64,000 bases of DNA from Paenibacillus psychroresistens. GTDB taxonomy: Bacteria > Bacillota > Bacilli > Paenibacillales > NBRC-103111. The notes beneath the pieces are model-generated. The model was not told the DNA's origin. It searched no databases and worked only from the letters and a program-made list of their open reading frames with translations. A program made the position numbers and the translations under genes. Positions within the stretch are counted from its first letter, which is position 1. The number at the start of each line of letters is the position of its first letter. Positions 1 through 8,115 of the stretch are shown one piece after another. The stretch lies in assembly GCF_009728935.1 (NCBI RefSeq), contig NZ_CP034235.1:7143501-7207500 (forward strand). The letters are read 5' to 3'.

Positions 1-553
1 GATCGAGATCCATCATGCACAAAAGAAGTGGAGAATCAGTCTGAATATTAAATTTTTTCAATATATCTGTAAATTCTTCATTCTTATATAAATTACGGAA
101 TAAGTAGTCTTTCACAATGCGCTCAACTAAATCCTCACGTTTTAATGCGGGAAAAGATGAACGGCTACCCGCTTGTTCATCCAGCTCATGCTTTATTTTA
201 CTCAGCACTTTACCAATCTCTGCTTCAGTCATGGTCAATTTAAGTATGTAATCAGAAACTCCATGAGACAATGCTTTTCTAACCATATCGAATTCATCCA
301 AACATGATAGGATAATGATTTTAAGCTTTTTATCTTGTTCTCGAATTCTAACGATCAAATCCATCCCATGCAACAGTGGCATCTTTAAATCTGTGATCAA
401 GATATCGGGTTGGAGGTTCTCATAATGCTCCCAAGCCTCCTGCCCATTCTCGGCGTCAGCCACAACTTGCATCCCATATTGATCCCAAGCTACTGAATGC
501 TTTAATCCCAGGCGTACGAGCATTTCATCTTCAGCAATCAGCACCTTATACAT
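1..553 (-). CDS. YesN-type response regulator, N-terminal part (runs off the window)
   Basis: Partial gene: the start codon is at 551-553 behind a good GGAGGAG ribosome site, and the 3' end lies outside the window. The visible ~184 residues begin MYKVLIAEDEMLVRLGLK and form a CheY-like receiver: the acidic pair EDE, the phospho-acceptor Asp in DILITDLKMP and the Lys in YILKLTM are all present. The protein continues into a linker typical of large YesN/AraC-type regulators, which usually end in an AraC helix-turn-helix and pair with a YesM-type kinase for extracellular sugars. That C-terminal domain is not visible, so the subtype is inferred from the receiver and linker style. Confidence 0.85.
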   Translation of the reverse strand, partial: MYKVLIAEDEMLVRLGLKHSVAWDQYGMQVVADAENGQEAWEHYENLQPDILITDLKMPLLHGMDLIVRIREQDKKLKIIILSCLDEFDMVRKALSHGVSDYILKLTMTEAEIGKVLSKIKHELDEQAGSRSSFPALKREDLVERIVKDYLFRNLYKNEEFTDILKKFNIQTDSPLLLCMMDLD

Positions 554-682
554 GGCAAAGCTCCTCCAGTCAATCCTCTTAAACCTATTGTAACTAAAAT
601 GTTGAATATTAAACAAAAACGTCATCATTCAGCTTTATAGCTAAAGAAGACGTAAGTTTACAGATGGATAGAATATTACTCA

Positions 683-1849
683 TTACTTCCATTCATCTCT
701 CATAATTTCAATTGCTTGTTTCAAATTAAACTCGTGCCCGCCTTCAAATTCAATATAGTGAAATTGATCTTCCAATTGTAATCGTTCATAATGTTTACTA
801 GCTTGTTCAGCAACTATCCTAGCCCCATCAATTAGAAACAGATCATCTTGGCATCCAACTTCAATAATACAAGTTTTCGGACATATTAGACCTATGATTT
901 CTACATCGCTGAATAGTAAGAGGGCACCCTGCCAATTCCAATCCATAAATTCATCTGGTCGATTCCGATTAACAGCTTCCCGTTGATTTAAATAACAAGA
1001 GGAAATACACCAACCGATACGAGGCTCAATTGCTGCTAGTAACAATGAGTAGAAGCCCCCATAAGAAAGTCCAGCCACTCCTACCTTATTTTTATCAATC
1101 TCCGGTTTGGTAAGGAGATAACTTAAACCTTGCTGAAGCTTCCATAATTGTATAGCAACCAAGCTTGTGCCGATTAACTTTGCCTTTTGATCTAAAATGT
1201 AATGAACACGATTCGGAATTTCACTTTCAATCTCCGTCTTAAAAATGAGTAAAGGCGCAAATACTGCATACCCTTCTTGGATGAATTTTTTTCCTGCTTC
1301 CGCATAATTACTAGTTTTTTCGAGATTACATACTAACTCGGGAGCTCCGCCTCCTCCATGAATAACCATCATTAGAGGAAATGGAGCCACTCCTTGTTTC
1401 GGAGTCATAAAGATCCCATAACACTCCATACCATCCGCAACCGGTATAAATAATCTACTCATGCGGCAATACGGGTCTTCCCCAATGAATTCCTCCCTAA
1501 CATGCATGTTTGCGGATTGCAACAAGAGAGGTGGATAGCCGACTGTATCAAGAAGCTTATCACGATAAGAAGTAAGGGAACGGATGTAGGTTTGAGTATC
1601 TTTGTAATCAGGTTGAAAATAGCGGGTTCGCTTTGACTCAGCCGCCTCTAATTCTAGATTCAGCCAAGATTCGAGCTGCCTATAGTGGACAACTCTATAT
1701 GCCTCAGAACTTTCCAAAGGCTCTTTAACGCGTATTTCTTCTTCTAACATAGCGTCCGCTAATCCCCTCGAATAATAGTATATCTCCAGATTATAGTCAA
1801 TGCTCACCAGGTTCGGTATAGCCTCTTTTTTATCCGAATATACCACCAT
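683..1849 (-). CDS. alpha/beta hydrolase (dienelactone hydrolase / acetyl-esterase-like)
   Basis: 388 residues with no signal peptide, so cytoplasmic. The hydrolase fold shows an oxyanion-hole stretch MMVIHGGGGAP (~162-172), a nucleophile elbow GLSYGG (~260), a likely acid Asp in CQDDLFLIDG (~340) and the catalytic His in EGGHEFN near the end. The ~150-residue N-terminal extension is characteristic of the larger esterase/peptidase-like hydrolases of Paenibacillus sugar loci. It lies behind the YesN-type regulator gene on the same strand, 130 bp apart, which fits a role in removing acyl groups from plant saccharides. The substrate is not determined by the sequence. The ATG start is preceded only by a weak ribosome site. 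Confidence 0.75.
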   Translation of the reverse strand: MVVYSDKKEAIPNLVSIDYNLEIYYYSRGLADAMLEEEIRVKEPLESSEAYRVVHYRQLESWLNLELEAAESKRTRYFQPDYKDTQTYIRSLTSYRDKLLDTVGYPPLLLQSANMHVREEFIGEDPYCRMSRLFIPVADGMECYGIFMTPKQGVAPFPLMMVIHGGGGAPELVCNLEKTSNYAEAGKKFIQEGYAVFAPLLIFKTEIESEIPNRVHYILDQKAKLIGTSLVAIQLWKLQQGLSYLLTKPEIDKNKVGVAGLSYGGFYSLLLAAIEPRIGWCISSCYLNQREAVNRNRPDEFMDWNWQGALLLFSDVEIIGLICPKTCIIEVGCQDDLFLIDGARIVAEQASKHYERLQLEDQFHYIEFEGGHEFNLKQAIEIMRDEWK

Positions 1850-2066
1850 CTACTTTTTTTCGACCACTATTTGTATATTCAACCGAAAATAATTTGAAGC
1901 GGTACCTGAAATAAGTGTTAAAGTGTTTGTATATTCAAAAATACATTAATATTGTTAGTTATCAATGGTAGTCGCTAGACTTTTGGTACAGCCACATTCT
2001 CAGTTTACGTTGTTAATACAAACTTCCAACTTCTTACACATAGACAATTGAATAATCAATTTATAA

Positions 2067-2192
2067 TTAATGTATTACATCGCAAAGCCTAGCACCGTCG
2101 GAATCAAAATCGTTATTATGAAACTGCTCCCAATCGGTGGTAAGAATAGCTCGTAATCTGACCTTCAAACCTGACCAAATATAATTATACAT
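2067..2192 (-). pseudogene. 5' fragment of a GNAT acetyltransferase gene (41 codons)
   Basis: A 41-codon frame starting MYNYIWSGLKVRLRAI behind a very strong AGGAGG ribosome site 7 bases from the ATG. The segment VRLRAI..DWEQF..ND..SDGARLCDVI looks like the first strand and helix of a GNAT N-acetyltransferase, which normally continues for another 130 or more residues. Here it stops at once in AT-rich DNA. The intact translation start with a missing body suggests a gene remnant left by deletion rather than a designed small protein, though a real 41-residue product would be translated efficiently. The surrounding stretch 1850-2313 holds nothing else that I recognise. Confidence 0.5.
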
Positions 2193-2313
2193 GTAAATTC
2201 CTCCTAAAAACCCACTTTTTCACATCATGCCACGAATCATTAGGGTCAGAAAGAATATAACTAAACTATTCTAAAATGTCACTGAACATAGAACTACGCT
2301 TTATATATGGAAA

Positions 2314-2556
2314 CTAATTGCCGGGCAGTTGGATGCCACGCCAATTACTTACATCGCATTGGCCATATTCATTATTACCCACAGCAACCGCTACAATATC
2401 GCGCCAGCCACTTACATCGCATTGGCCATGCTTATTCCAACCCACAGCCGCCACCGTACCGTCCGATTTAAGCCCGACGGTATAACGATATCCCGCAGCT
2501 ATGGTATCACTGGGAATTGCCCATACCTTGCTGGACTGAACTACGCAGTTAATCAT
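2314..2556 (-). pseudogene. RCC1-repeat protein remnant, collapsed repeats
   Basis: 80 codons. The segment TVGLKSDGTVAAVGWNKHGQ followed by CDVSGWRDIVAVA is a classic bacterial RCC1/alpha-tubulin-suppressor repeat unit (beta-propeller blade). The next unit is missing its first half: after IVAVA the chain jumps directly to VGNNEYGQCDVSNW, where a full repeat would have about 17 more residues. Complete RCC1-type proteins carry five to seven blades and usually a signal peptide; this has about one and a half. It reads as a remnant shortened by recombination between repeats. No function is expected. Confidence 0.55.
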
Positions 2557-2641
2557 GTTTTGTATAACACCCTCACAAAAATCATTTTTTGTTTATGTCA
2601 AAGGTAATCGTTAAGTCTTCAAGATAATCAATTGGCTTTAA

Positions 2642-3190
2642 TTGATTCGTGCCAATAATTACCCGGAGACGAGCGGCAAACTATTGATCTTGTCCGAGCA
2701 GAAGACAAATTTAGCCATCGTATGTAAGGAGCTGCAAGAAGCTGTTTGTGCCGGTGAGCTTGTGCAGAAATCATTGGACCAAGCCGAAGATTGTCTGAGA
2801 TCGGCGAGAAACTGGGGCACCTACGATATGCTGGGTGGAGGCATGATATCGACAGCGATCAAGCACGGACGGATGGACGACGCGCAGGGTCACATTCGTA
2901 TCGCGCAAAACCGTTTGCGTCAATTTGCAAAAGAATTGAAGGATGTGCAGGTTTTGATTTCGTCTGATTTGGAAATTAGCGGATTGTTGAAGTTTTCTGA
3001 TTTTTTCTTTGATGGGCTTATTGCCGATTGGATGGTTCAAGGCAGAATTAACGATTCATTGGAGAGCGTCACGGACAAATTAAAGGAGATTGGGCGTTTG
3101 GTATCACAGCTTGGGAATGAAGAGGCGCAAGCGAAAGGAAAGCTGCGGGAGATCGAAAGTCAGTACAGTGATATATTGGAAAAGGCATAA
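2642..3190 (+). CDS. hypothetical helical protein, probably 5'-truncated
   Basis: 182 codons, rich in Glu, Lys and Gln and predicted mostly helical, with the distinctive segment NWGTYDMLGGGMISTAIKHG (~57-76) followed by RMDDAQGHIRIAQNRL. I do not recognise a named family, although similar WGT-D-LGGG segments occur in uncharacterised Bacillota coiled-coil proteins that are longer at the N terminus. The only start here is a TTG without a ribosome site, and the plus strand immediately upstream gives no longer frame. I therefore read it as the C-terminal part of a gene cut at about 2640, right beside the RCC1 remnant, which points to a deletion junction. Function unknown. Confidence 0.45.
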   Translation: MIRANNYPETSGKLLILSEQKTNLAIVCKELQEAVCAGELVQKSLDQAEDCLRSARNWGTYDMLGGGMISTAIKHGRMDDAQGHIRIAQNRLRQFAKELKDVQVLISSDLEISGLLKFSDFFFDGLIADWMVQGRINDSLESVTDKLKEIGRLVSQLGNEEAQAKGKLREIESQYSDILEKA

Positions 3191-3287
3191 TGTGTTCAAG
3201 AAAAATAAAGCACTAGACTGGATGTATTGATCATACGCGGATTTCCGCATTACAAAATCGTCAGACTTCGTAAAATAAGTATTAGAC

Positions 3288-3386
3288 TGACCTTAATAAT
3301 AGAAACAGCGGCAGTCTTGGATGAGAAAATAATGACTTAGACTGCCGCTACTTTATTGAACTATCGTAATTCGTTAGTTGAATGAC
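3288..3386. repeat. diverged copy A of the dispersed palindromic repeat
   Basis: An 11-bp perfect inverted repeat (AGCGGCAGTCT at 3307-3317 with its complement at 3339-3349) is flanked by arms matching the other copies: a left CTGACC..TTAATAATAGAAA and a right CGTTAGTTGAA ending at 3386. The core hairpin differs from the other copies while the outer arms are kept. It lies in a 345-bp gene-free stretch (3191-3535) in which I see nothing else. Confidence 0.5.
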
Positions 3387-3535
3387 TTTTTCTTGTTTGA
3401 GATAATTATTTGCTATTCGTTTTTATACAATACTCCAGTCAGCAACCAATCTCTGCTGTTTTTTTCAACCCGTCTTGTCCTCTCTTCATATCAGTCTATG
3501 AAGGGGGCGGGAAAGGTGCCATAAAGTAAGGACGA

Positions 3536-4045
3536 CTAACTCAAGTAACGATTTCGGATGACCTCCATGTGATGAAGCTCGTGTCCTGCGATGCCGTAAG
3601 CGAGGGCGCGCGCGGTAATGCTTACGTTGTTAGCTGTGCCCTTGCGGGACCACGCCTCCGTCGGTAACCCGCGCAGCAGTGTGATCGTCGATTGCCGTAC
3701 GGCCCGGTAGTCTTCGGCCAATTGCGCGGTTGTCCAGCTTCCGAAAGGAGGAATGAACAATTCCTGGTCGAAACCGGGCAGAGGCGTCTGATCCCCTCTT
3801 GCAAATCGGAGCAGGCGGTAGGTCATGACGCGTTCACTGTCTGCGATGTGGCCCACGACTTCTTTCAGCGTCCATTTTCCTTCCGCATACCGATAGGCGC
3901 TCTGGCTTTCGGTCAACGATGCCAGCAGCTCGGTCATTTGCTTTTCCTGGACGAGCAGAATGTCGATAATGTTGCCTTCCGGCACCAACCGGATATACTC
4001 GCCGGCGTCCCCGGCGTATTCTTCTTCTGACGGTCTTTGGTTCAT
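3536..4045 (-). CDS. DinB-like four-helix-bundle protein
   Basis: 169 residues, the usual length for DinB/YfiT-type proteins. The three metal-ligand histidines of the fold are visible: KEVVGHIADSERV (~68), then GHELHHMEVIRNRYL at the C terminus. Members bind a divalent metal; some are bacillithiol or mycothiol S-transferases, most are uncharacterised stress-associated proteins. The ATG has an AAAGGTGAT ribosome site. It is a single-gene unit between repeat copies A and B. The substrate cannot be assigned from sequence. Confidence 0.85.
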   Translation of the reverse strand: MNQRPSEEEYAGDAGEYIRLVPEGNIIDILLVQEKQMTELLASLTESQSAYRYAEGKWTLKEVVGHIADSERVMTYRLLRFARGDQTPLPGFDQELFIPPFGSWTTAQLAEDYRAVRQSTITLLRGLPTEAWSRKGTANNVSITARALAYGIAGHELHHMEVIRNRYLS

Positions 4046-4220
4046 GCGTAATCACCTTTCTATGAAGATATAGAAAACTAAAATGCTCTTTCCAATGCTC
4101 TACCGCGATTTTTTTGCGAAATTCGTAACTTCGGCATGTCTAATGAATTCGCGAAAGAATAGAATTTTCCTCCCAACAATTGAGAGTAAGCAACCACTTA
4201 GTTGGTTGGCCGCTACGCTC

Positions 4221-4298
4221 TACTGCCCGTTACTTCAATGATATTATTAAGGGAGCTGCCTCAATGCAGCTCCTCCAATATAGTATCCTTTAGTTTAA
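4221..4298. repeat. copy B of the dispersed palindromic repeat
   Basis: Left arm CTGCCCGTTACTTCAAT, core hairpin GGAGCTGC / GCAGCTCC (8 bp perfect, 6-nt loop), right arm TATAGTATCCTTTAGTTTAA. It lies 58 bp beyond the stop codon of the PEP/pyruvate-binding gene. The arms match copies C, D, E and G; the flanking DNA does not. Confidence 0.75.
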
Positions 4299-4355
4299 TA
4301 AATGGTTTTCTAATATATCATCGTATTGGATTAGGCAATTCTAGAAATGGATTAT

Positions 4356-5180
4356 CTAGTGAGATATTCCCCCTCTCGTCGTTATCTTTCTACATTGTAA
4401 TAAATAAAGCCGGTTGTCTGAGAAAGCCCACTCTATATCAAGATCCTTTCCAAAAATTTGTTCACATCGTGTTGCAAGATGATCCAGTTGTCTTATATGA
4501 TTTTCTAATAAACATGCGTTATTAATTCCCTGGCTATCAAGTTTGACTTCCTTCGTGCCACCTTCTTTAGCTGGGTAAATTGCTGTTTCCTGTCTGCCCG
4601 TAAATATTTCGATAGATGTAGCCCCTCTGTTAACCGTATAACGATCTGGAGTAATTCGTCCAGAAACGATGCTTTCCCCCAAGCCCCAGCAAGCCTCAAT
4701 CATACGCTCATCCATGCCAGTCAAAGGATTTCTCGTAAATATTACGCCTGATAGCTCTGAACAAACCATTTGTTGAATGATTACTGCTACTTGAGAAGGA
4801 GCGGTTAAACCTAATCTTTTACGATAGGCGATCGCTTGAGTAGCTTGACCTGAGCAAGCTATCTCGTTAATGGCACTGAATAAACCAGTTGCATCGTTAA
4901 TACCCAAGATGGTTTTATATATCCCAGCATAGCTGGACATTAAGCCATCTTCATCTATAGCCGAAGATCGGACTGCAAAAGGTAGAGTTAGATTTCCAAT
5001 AATAAGATCAATTTCTTTGAAGGCATTCTTATTGCCATTTACAATCTGATTAACCAAATCATATGAAATAGCATATCCATGTGGCACCGGTAACCCTGAC
5101 CGAACGGCAGAGCCTAATTGAAAGGCTTTTCCCCCAAAGGAAGATAGTTCAATTGCTTTGTCTAACAATACGACACTCAT
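4356..5180 (-). CDS. PEP/pyruvate-binding (ATP-binding) domain protein, half of a split PEP-synthase-like enzyme
   Basis: 274 residues from the ATG at 5178-5180, which overlaps the stop of the upstream gene (ATGA, 4-bp overlap), the sign of translational coupling. It covers one domain only: the ATP-grasp-like PPDK_N/PEP-synthase nucleotide-binding domain, with GGKAFQLG near the N terminus, FAVRSSAIDEDGLMSSYAG (~85-103), QQMVCSELSGVIFTRNP (~160), EACWGLGESIVSGRITPD and the closing DIEWAF..LYLLQCR. PEP synthases and rifampin phosphotransferases carry this domain fused to a phosphohistidine domain and a substrate domain; here the phosphohistidine domain is the upstream gene and no separate third domain is seen. 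Probably transfers a phosphoryl group from ATP to the partner's His. Final acceptor unknown. Confidence 0.8.
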   Translation of the reverse strand: MSVVLLDKAIELSSFGGKAFQLGSAVRSGLPVPHGYAISYDLVNQIVNGNKNAFKEIDLIIGNLTLPFAVRSSAIDEDGLMSSYAGIYKTILGINDATGLFSAINEIACSGQATQAIAYRKRLGLTAPSQVAVIIQQMVCSELSGVIFTRNPLTGMDERMIEACWGLGESIVSGRITPDRYTVNRGATSIEIFTGRQETAIYPAKEGGTKEVKLDSQGINNACLLENHIRQLDHLATRCEQIFGKDLDIEWAFSDNRLYLLQCRKITTRGGISH

Positions 5181-5899
5181 GACATCAACCTCATAACAAT
5201 GCCCGTGCGGGAGTCCATTTGAATCCATTCCCCATCTTTAATTTGTTGAGTAGCATCCCTGCACCCGACAATACATGGCAAGTTTAACTCCCTGGCTAAG
5301 ATTGCTGCATGACAGAGCAAACCGCCACGATCTGTAATCAGGCCCGATAATAAGTGTGCCACGCTAATAAAATCCGGATCTGTCATTGGTGTAACCAGGA
5401 TATCCCCCTGCTTTAGCTTCAACAAGTCGTCCCGGTCAAGAACGACGCAAGCTGGCCCTTCCACTATTCCTAGATATGCACCTGTTCCACTAGTGATAAA
5501 TGCTACGGCAACTTTGCTACCTGTGAAGCCACTATTGCTTATTTCCTGTCTTTCGTTCAATAGATCACGTAATTCTTTACTCCAAGGTAATTCATGAAAT
5601 TTTTCTGTCTTCACGCGAGCGTGGAGTTCATAGATGGCACGATCAAAACAAATAATCAAATCATAAGGCTTCAGCTGGTATTGATTTTCCAACAACTCGA
5701 TATACTTTTGTTTATACACAGGAATATGTTCCTTAAATAACATAAGATAAGGTATTGTGGTTTGAATGGCTTCACGCATTTTATTTTCATTTTTTTGGGT
5801 TCGATCTTCTTGATATTCATAAATTATTCTATAAACGGTACGTAATACAACCTTAAATTCCTCGATTTCACTTGCATAAAAATTTCTTATTGTATTCAT
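5177..5899 (-). CDS. PEP-utilizing enzyme mobile (phosphohistidine) domain protein
   Basis: 240 residues from the ATG at 5897-5899 (ribosome site GGAGCC). The C-terminal ~110 residues are a PEP-utilizers swivelling domain with GDILVTPMTDPDF, the catalytic-His segment TDRGGLLCHAAILARE and LNLPCIVGC. The N-terminal ~110 residues are helical, without a match I can name, and could recognise the acceptor. Swivelling domains carry phosphate on His between an ATP-binding domain and a substrate site. Placing the mobile domain and the ATP-binding domain in two overlapping genes, mobile first, differs from the usual single chain of PEP synthase or rifampin phosphotransferase. It lies behind a 29-codon ORF and a terminator-like hairpin. 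Confidence 0.8.
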   Translation of the reverse strand: MNTIRNFYASEIEEFKVVLRTVYRIIYEYQEDRTQKNENKMREAIQTTIPYLMLFKEHIPVYKQKYIELLENQYQLKPYDLIICFDRAIYELHARVKTEKFHELPWSKELRDLLNERQEISNSGFTGSKVAVAFITSGTGAYLGIVEGPACVVLDRDDLLKLKQGDILVTPMTDPDFISVAHLLSGLITDRGGLLCHAAILARELNLPCIVGCRDATQQIKDGEWIQMDSRTGIVMRLMS

Positions 5900-5931
5900 C
5901 TCTTGGCTCCTTTTCAGTAAATTGAGAACAC

Positions 5932-5966
5932 AAAAAGGCCATGGCATCTTTCACCATGGCCCTTTA
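5932..5966 (-). terminator. hairpin with T tract between the 29-codon ORF and the split dikinase genes
   Basis: On the minus strand a perfect 8-bp stem GGCCATGG / CCATGGCC (5954-5961 and 5937-5944) with a 9-nt loop is followed by TTTTTG. It is a good intrinsic terminator, placed after the short ORF and just before the enzyme pair. A leaky terminator here would give more small-ORF than enzyme message. Confidence 0.8.
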
Positions 5967-5994
5967 TATAGCGATGCTTAAAGTTAAGCGTTGC

Positions 5995-6084
5995 TTATAT
6001 ATTCAGATAAGTGGGGGCAATGAAATTTGTGCTCATAATAATTTTATTTTCTTTTGATGTATAAAACGTCTTATTATTAGTCAT
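5995..6084 (-). CDS. 29-residue small ORF, candidate precursor peptide
   Basis: Begins MTNNKTFYTSK and ends APTYLNI. An ATG at 6082-6084 follows a GGAAAGGGTGATGGGAA ribosome region, and a SigmaA-like promoter lies 35 nt further up. The peptide is polar at the N terminus with Thr, Ser and Tyr residues, has no Cys and no membrane segment. It sits alone between its own promoter and a terminator-like hairpin, directly ahead of two phosphoryl-transfer domain genes. This layout (small ORF, attenuating hairpin, enzymes) is typical of modified-peptide operons, but no known precursor family is recognised. It could equally be a leader peptide or chance. Confidence 0.45.
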   Translation of the reverse strand: MTNNKTFYTSKENKIIMSTNFIAPTYLNI

Positions 6085-6125
6085 TTCCCATCACCCTTTC
6101 CAATAATTGCTATCTAATCCTAGAA

Positions 6126-6154
6126 AAGATAACACAATAAATCATGTTTGTAAA
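6126..6154 (-). promoter_or_regulatory. SigmaA-like promoter for the 29-codon ORF
   Basis: On the minus strand TTTACA (6149-6154), a 17-nt spacer and TATCTT (6126-6131). The -35 matches 5 of 6 consensus bases and the -10 matches 4 of 6, with optimal spacing. It would start transcription near 6119, about 35 nt before the ATG. Confidence 0.55.
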
Positions 6155-6181
6155 TACCCAGATAATGTATTTAGTGATGAC

Positions 6182-6949
6182 CTATTCGTTAGGGCATTCA
6201 CCTACTCTAGCCGTAATAATCACAGATAGATAATCAAGTATCATTTCTCGGGTAACATTCATTTCGATAAGATATAAGTCTGCCAGTGTTTTCTTAAATC
6301 GCAGAAGTGTTTCCCTATCATCTACATCTGCTGGAACTGGCGTATATTCCACCAAAAAAACAGTTCTTGCAACATCATATAAAAAATCTCCACGGCATAC
6401 GTTCATGAAATCTATAACCATTGTTTGCCCGTTTGATAGTAATATATTACCAGGGTGAAAATCACCATGACAAAGTGTATCTCCATCATTTAATTTATCA
6501 AGGATTTCTAGTACTCCTTCTTGTTCCAATAGATTAGCAGATGATATGTTTAATAAATTTGATTTTAAAAACTCTTTGTAATCCTGTACATTGTTAACTC
6601 TGTTCTGAATGATTGTCTTATGAAGCCTTGCCATATGTTCCGCACATCCCTTAAGATCACCTGTCTCCAAAACCCAATCCAACAGGGATTCGCCCTCCAC
6701 TTTGTCATATATAATACCTATTCGCTCTTCGTAATAAATAATTTCATATGCCTTTGGTTTTGCAAAGTTCATATCATTGATTGCCTTTGCGTTTTGAAAC
6801 TCTCTTTCTACTGCATTTGAAGGATAGCCCTGATCAAAAAGCTTAAGCACCGTACCTTCTTCCCATTCATATACAGTTGCCGTATTGCCTTTACCAATTA
6901 TCTCCCCAAATTTCAACTTTGTCACCCTGCCTTTCAAAACTAATTTCAT
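6182..6949 (-). CDS. APH-family aminoglycoside/small-molecule phosphotransferase
   Basis: 255 residues with a protein-kinase-like fold. The glycine-rich loop IGKGNTATVYEWEEG is at ~18-32, a Lys-containing strand VLKLFDQG follows, the catalytic loop is CHGDFHPGNILL (~158-169) and the metal-binding Asp is in MVIDFMNV. Members phosphorylate aminoglycosides, sugars, choline and similar hydroxyls. The DF(M) metal motif and the short length place it among the uncharacterised phosphotransferases of Bacillota rather than a known resistance enzyme. Start choice is open: the first ATG has a weak ribosome site, and a GTG eight codons in follows AAAGGCAG. Confidence 0.75.
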   Translation of the reverse strand: MKLVLKGRVTKLKFGEIIGKGNTATVYEWEEGTVLKLFDQGYPSNAVEREFQNAKAINDMNFAKPKAYEIIYYEERIGIIYDKVEGESLLDWVLETGDLKGCAEHMARLHKTIIQNRVNNVQDYKEFLKSNLLNISSANLLEQEGVLEILDKLNDGDTLCHGDFHPGNILLSNGQTMVIDFMNVCRGDFLYDVARTVFLVEYTPVPADVDDRETLLRFKKTLADLYLIEMNVTREMILDYLSVIITARVGECPNE

Positions 6950-6994
6950 AGTCGTTTCGATATACGTTTCAAATCCTTATTTTAAGCAACCATA

Positions 6995-7228
6995 TCATAT
7001 GCTGATGAGCGACTTTTGCATACGAATTCCAACTACATATTCGCCTGACAGTCTCTGATTCCAGAATAGATCAACTGGATTAAAGCCTTGTTATTTATAG
7101 AAGATTAAACCACGTAAAGTATACATCGAATCACTCCATGGCCACATTATTAGTCTGATACTGATTCGACGAAACTCCCGTGTTTCCTTTCCGATTGCAA
7201 CTATACTGCCCTTAATCAGGCTTTTCAA
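6995..7228 (-). pseudogene. nonsense-interrupted remnant, possibly an acetyltransferase C-terminus
   Basis: A 78-codon frame, starting at a TTG that overlaps the stop of the 81-residue membrane protein gene, is broken once by TAA at 7091-7093. Before the stop it reads ...DSMYTLRGLIFYK and after it QGFNPVDLFWNQRLSGEYVV followed by GIRMQKS. FYK-x-QGF followed by a strand is the usual end of a GNAT acetyltransferase, with the stop replacing one residue. Codon content on both sides looks protein-like. The family assignment is tentative and the N-terminal half is not recognised. Confidence 0.4.
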
Positions 7229-7470
7229 TTTACTCTACTTTTTGATTTTTTATGTTTCTTATAGCGGAATATAGCTATGGGTAAATTTATGATTCCAAGC
7301 AGAAAAGTCGTAAAGATTGGTATCAATTGAAATATAGTAGGATTTGCATTCCCATCGCCTACTGGTCCTATTTTAGGTTGGTTACTATCCCAAATTCCAT
7401 ATAAAACACCGAATAATGGTATGATAAGACATGCGATACTAGCAATTATATAAACTACAAACCTGTTCAA
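7225..7470 (-). CDS. small two-helix membrane protein
   Basis: 81 residues starting at a TTG with a GGGGGTG ribosome site. There are two hydrophobic segments, about residues 5-26 (VYIIASIACLIIPLFGVLYG) and 45-68 (IFQLIPIFTTFLLGIINLPI), a short polar loop between them, and a basic tail YKKHKKSKSR that should stay inside. No family recognised. It stands among other single accessory genes with no obvious operon partner. Confidence 0.5.
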   Translation of the reverse strand: MNRFVVYIIASIACLIIPLFGVLYGIWDSNQPKIGPVGDGNANPTIFQLIPIFTTFLLGIINLPIAIFRYKKHKKSKSRVN

Positions 7471-7558
7471 GCTTCACCCCCTCTGTATCCTAATAATCGA
7501 ATGACTTAAATCGTGAATATGTTGTTAGCTGATGCTATCGACCTCGAAGCTTTATCTA

Positions 7559-8008
7559 TCAAATTTCACTTAGTACTTGAGCAAAGCTCCTTAACGAGTT
7601 TTCCTTATTATTTTTAATAAACTTCTCAATTTTTGTAAGCGGAAATACTGTTCTATCTTGATCTGAAAGAACAAAGTGAATTCCTATTGAGTTTTCATAA
7701 TTTCCAATAGATGGTTCAAAAATCATTGCTGTTTTATAATCAAACCAATGATACTCTCTTTTTGAATGTTTCTTTACTACCTCACCAAGATAAGATCCAC
7801 ATCGCAAAACAATTCTATTATATGTTTCATTAAACCAATTTTCTTTTCTACTTTTCAGAAGATATTTTTCTATGTATTTTAAACTTTCAATTGAATAGTC
7901 GAATTGTTCTGGTTTGAATTTTTGAGCATTTGGATCTTGTGGGTCTAAATAAAGGAGGATTGAGATTTCATGCACTTCATCATCAAATATATGGAGTATT
8001 TTTGTCAT
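7559..8008 (-). CDS. hypothetical cytoplasmic protein, immunity-protein-like
   Basis: 149 residues with a strong AAAGGAGAG ribosome site. It is soluble, has mixed charge, and carries the segment IVLRCGSYLGEVVKK..REYHWFDYKTA (~66-95). G-x-YLGE-V followed by an aromatic-rich strand is seen in several uncharacterised or immunity-like families, but I cannot place this one firmly. The end is FAQVLSEI. No toxin gene is adjacent. Confidence 0.55.
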   Translation of the reverse strand: MTKILHIFDDEVHEISILLYLDPQDPNAQKFKPEQFDYSIESLKYIEKYLLKSRKENWFNETYNRIVLRCGSYLGEVVKKHSKREYHWFDYKTAMIFEPSIGNYENSIGIHFVLSDQDRTVFPLTKIEKFIKNNKENSLRSFAQVLSEI

Positions 8009-8115
8009 ATTAACTCTCCTTTGAATAATTGTATTTACTTGCTCATCTCCTCCACTATCGTAACCGTTCTTAAGACAATGTACTCATAAATCATCTTTCA
8101 AACGTTTCTGCTCAG

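Noticed and set aside
3692..4030. Plus-strand frame opposite the DinB-like gene
   Set aside because: Shadow of a well-supported minus-strand gene in GC-rich DNA; no domain and no ribosome site.
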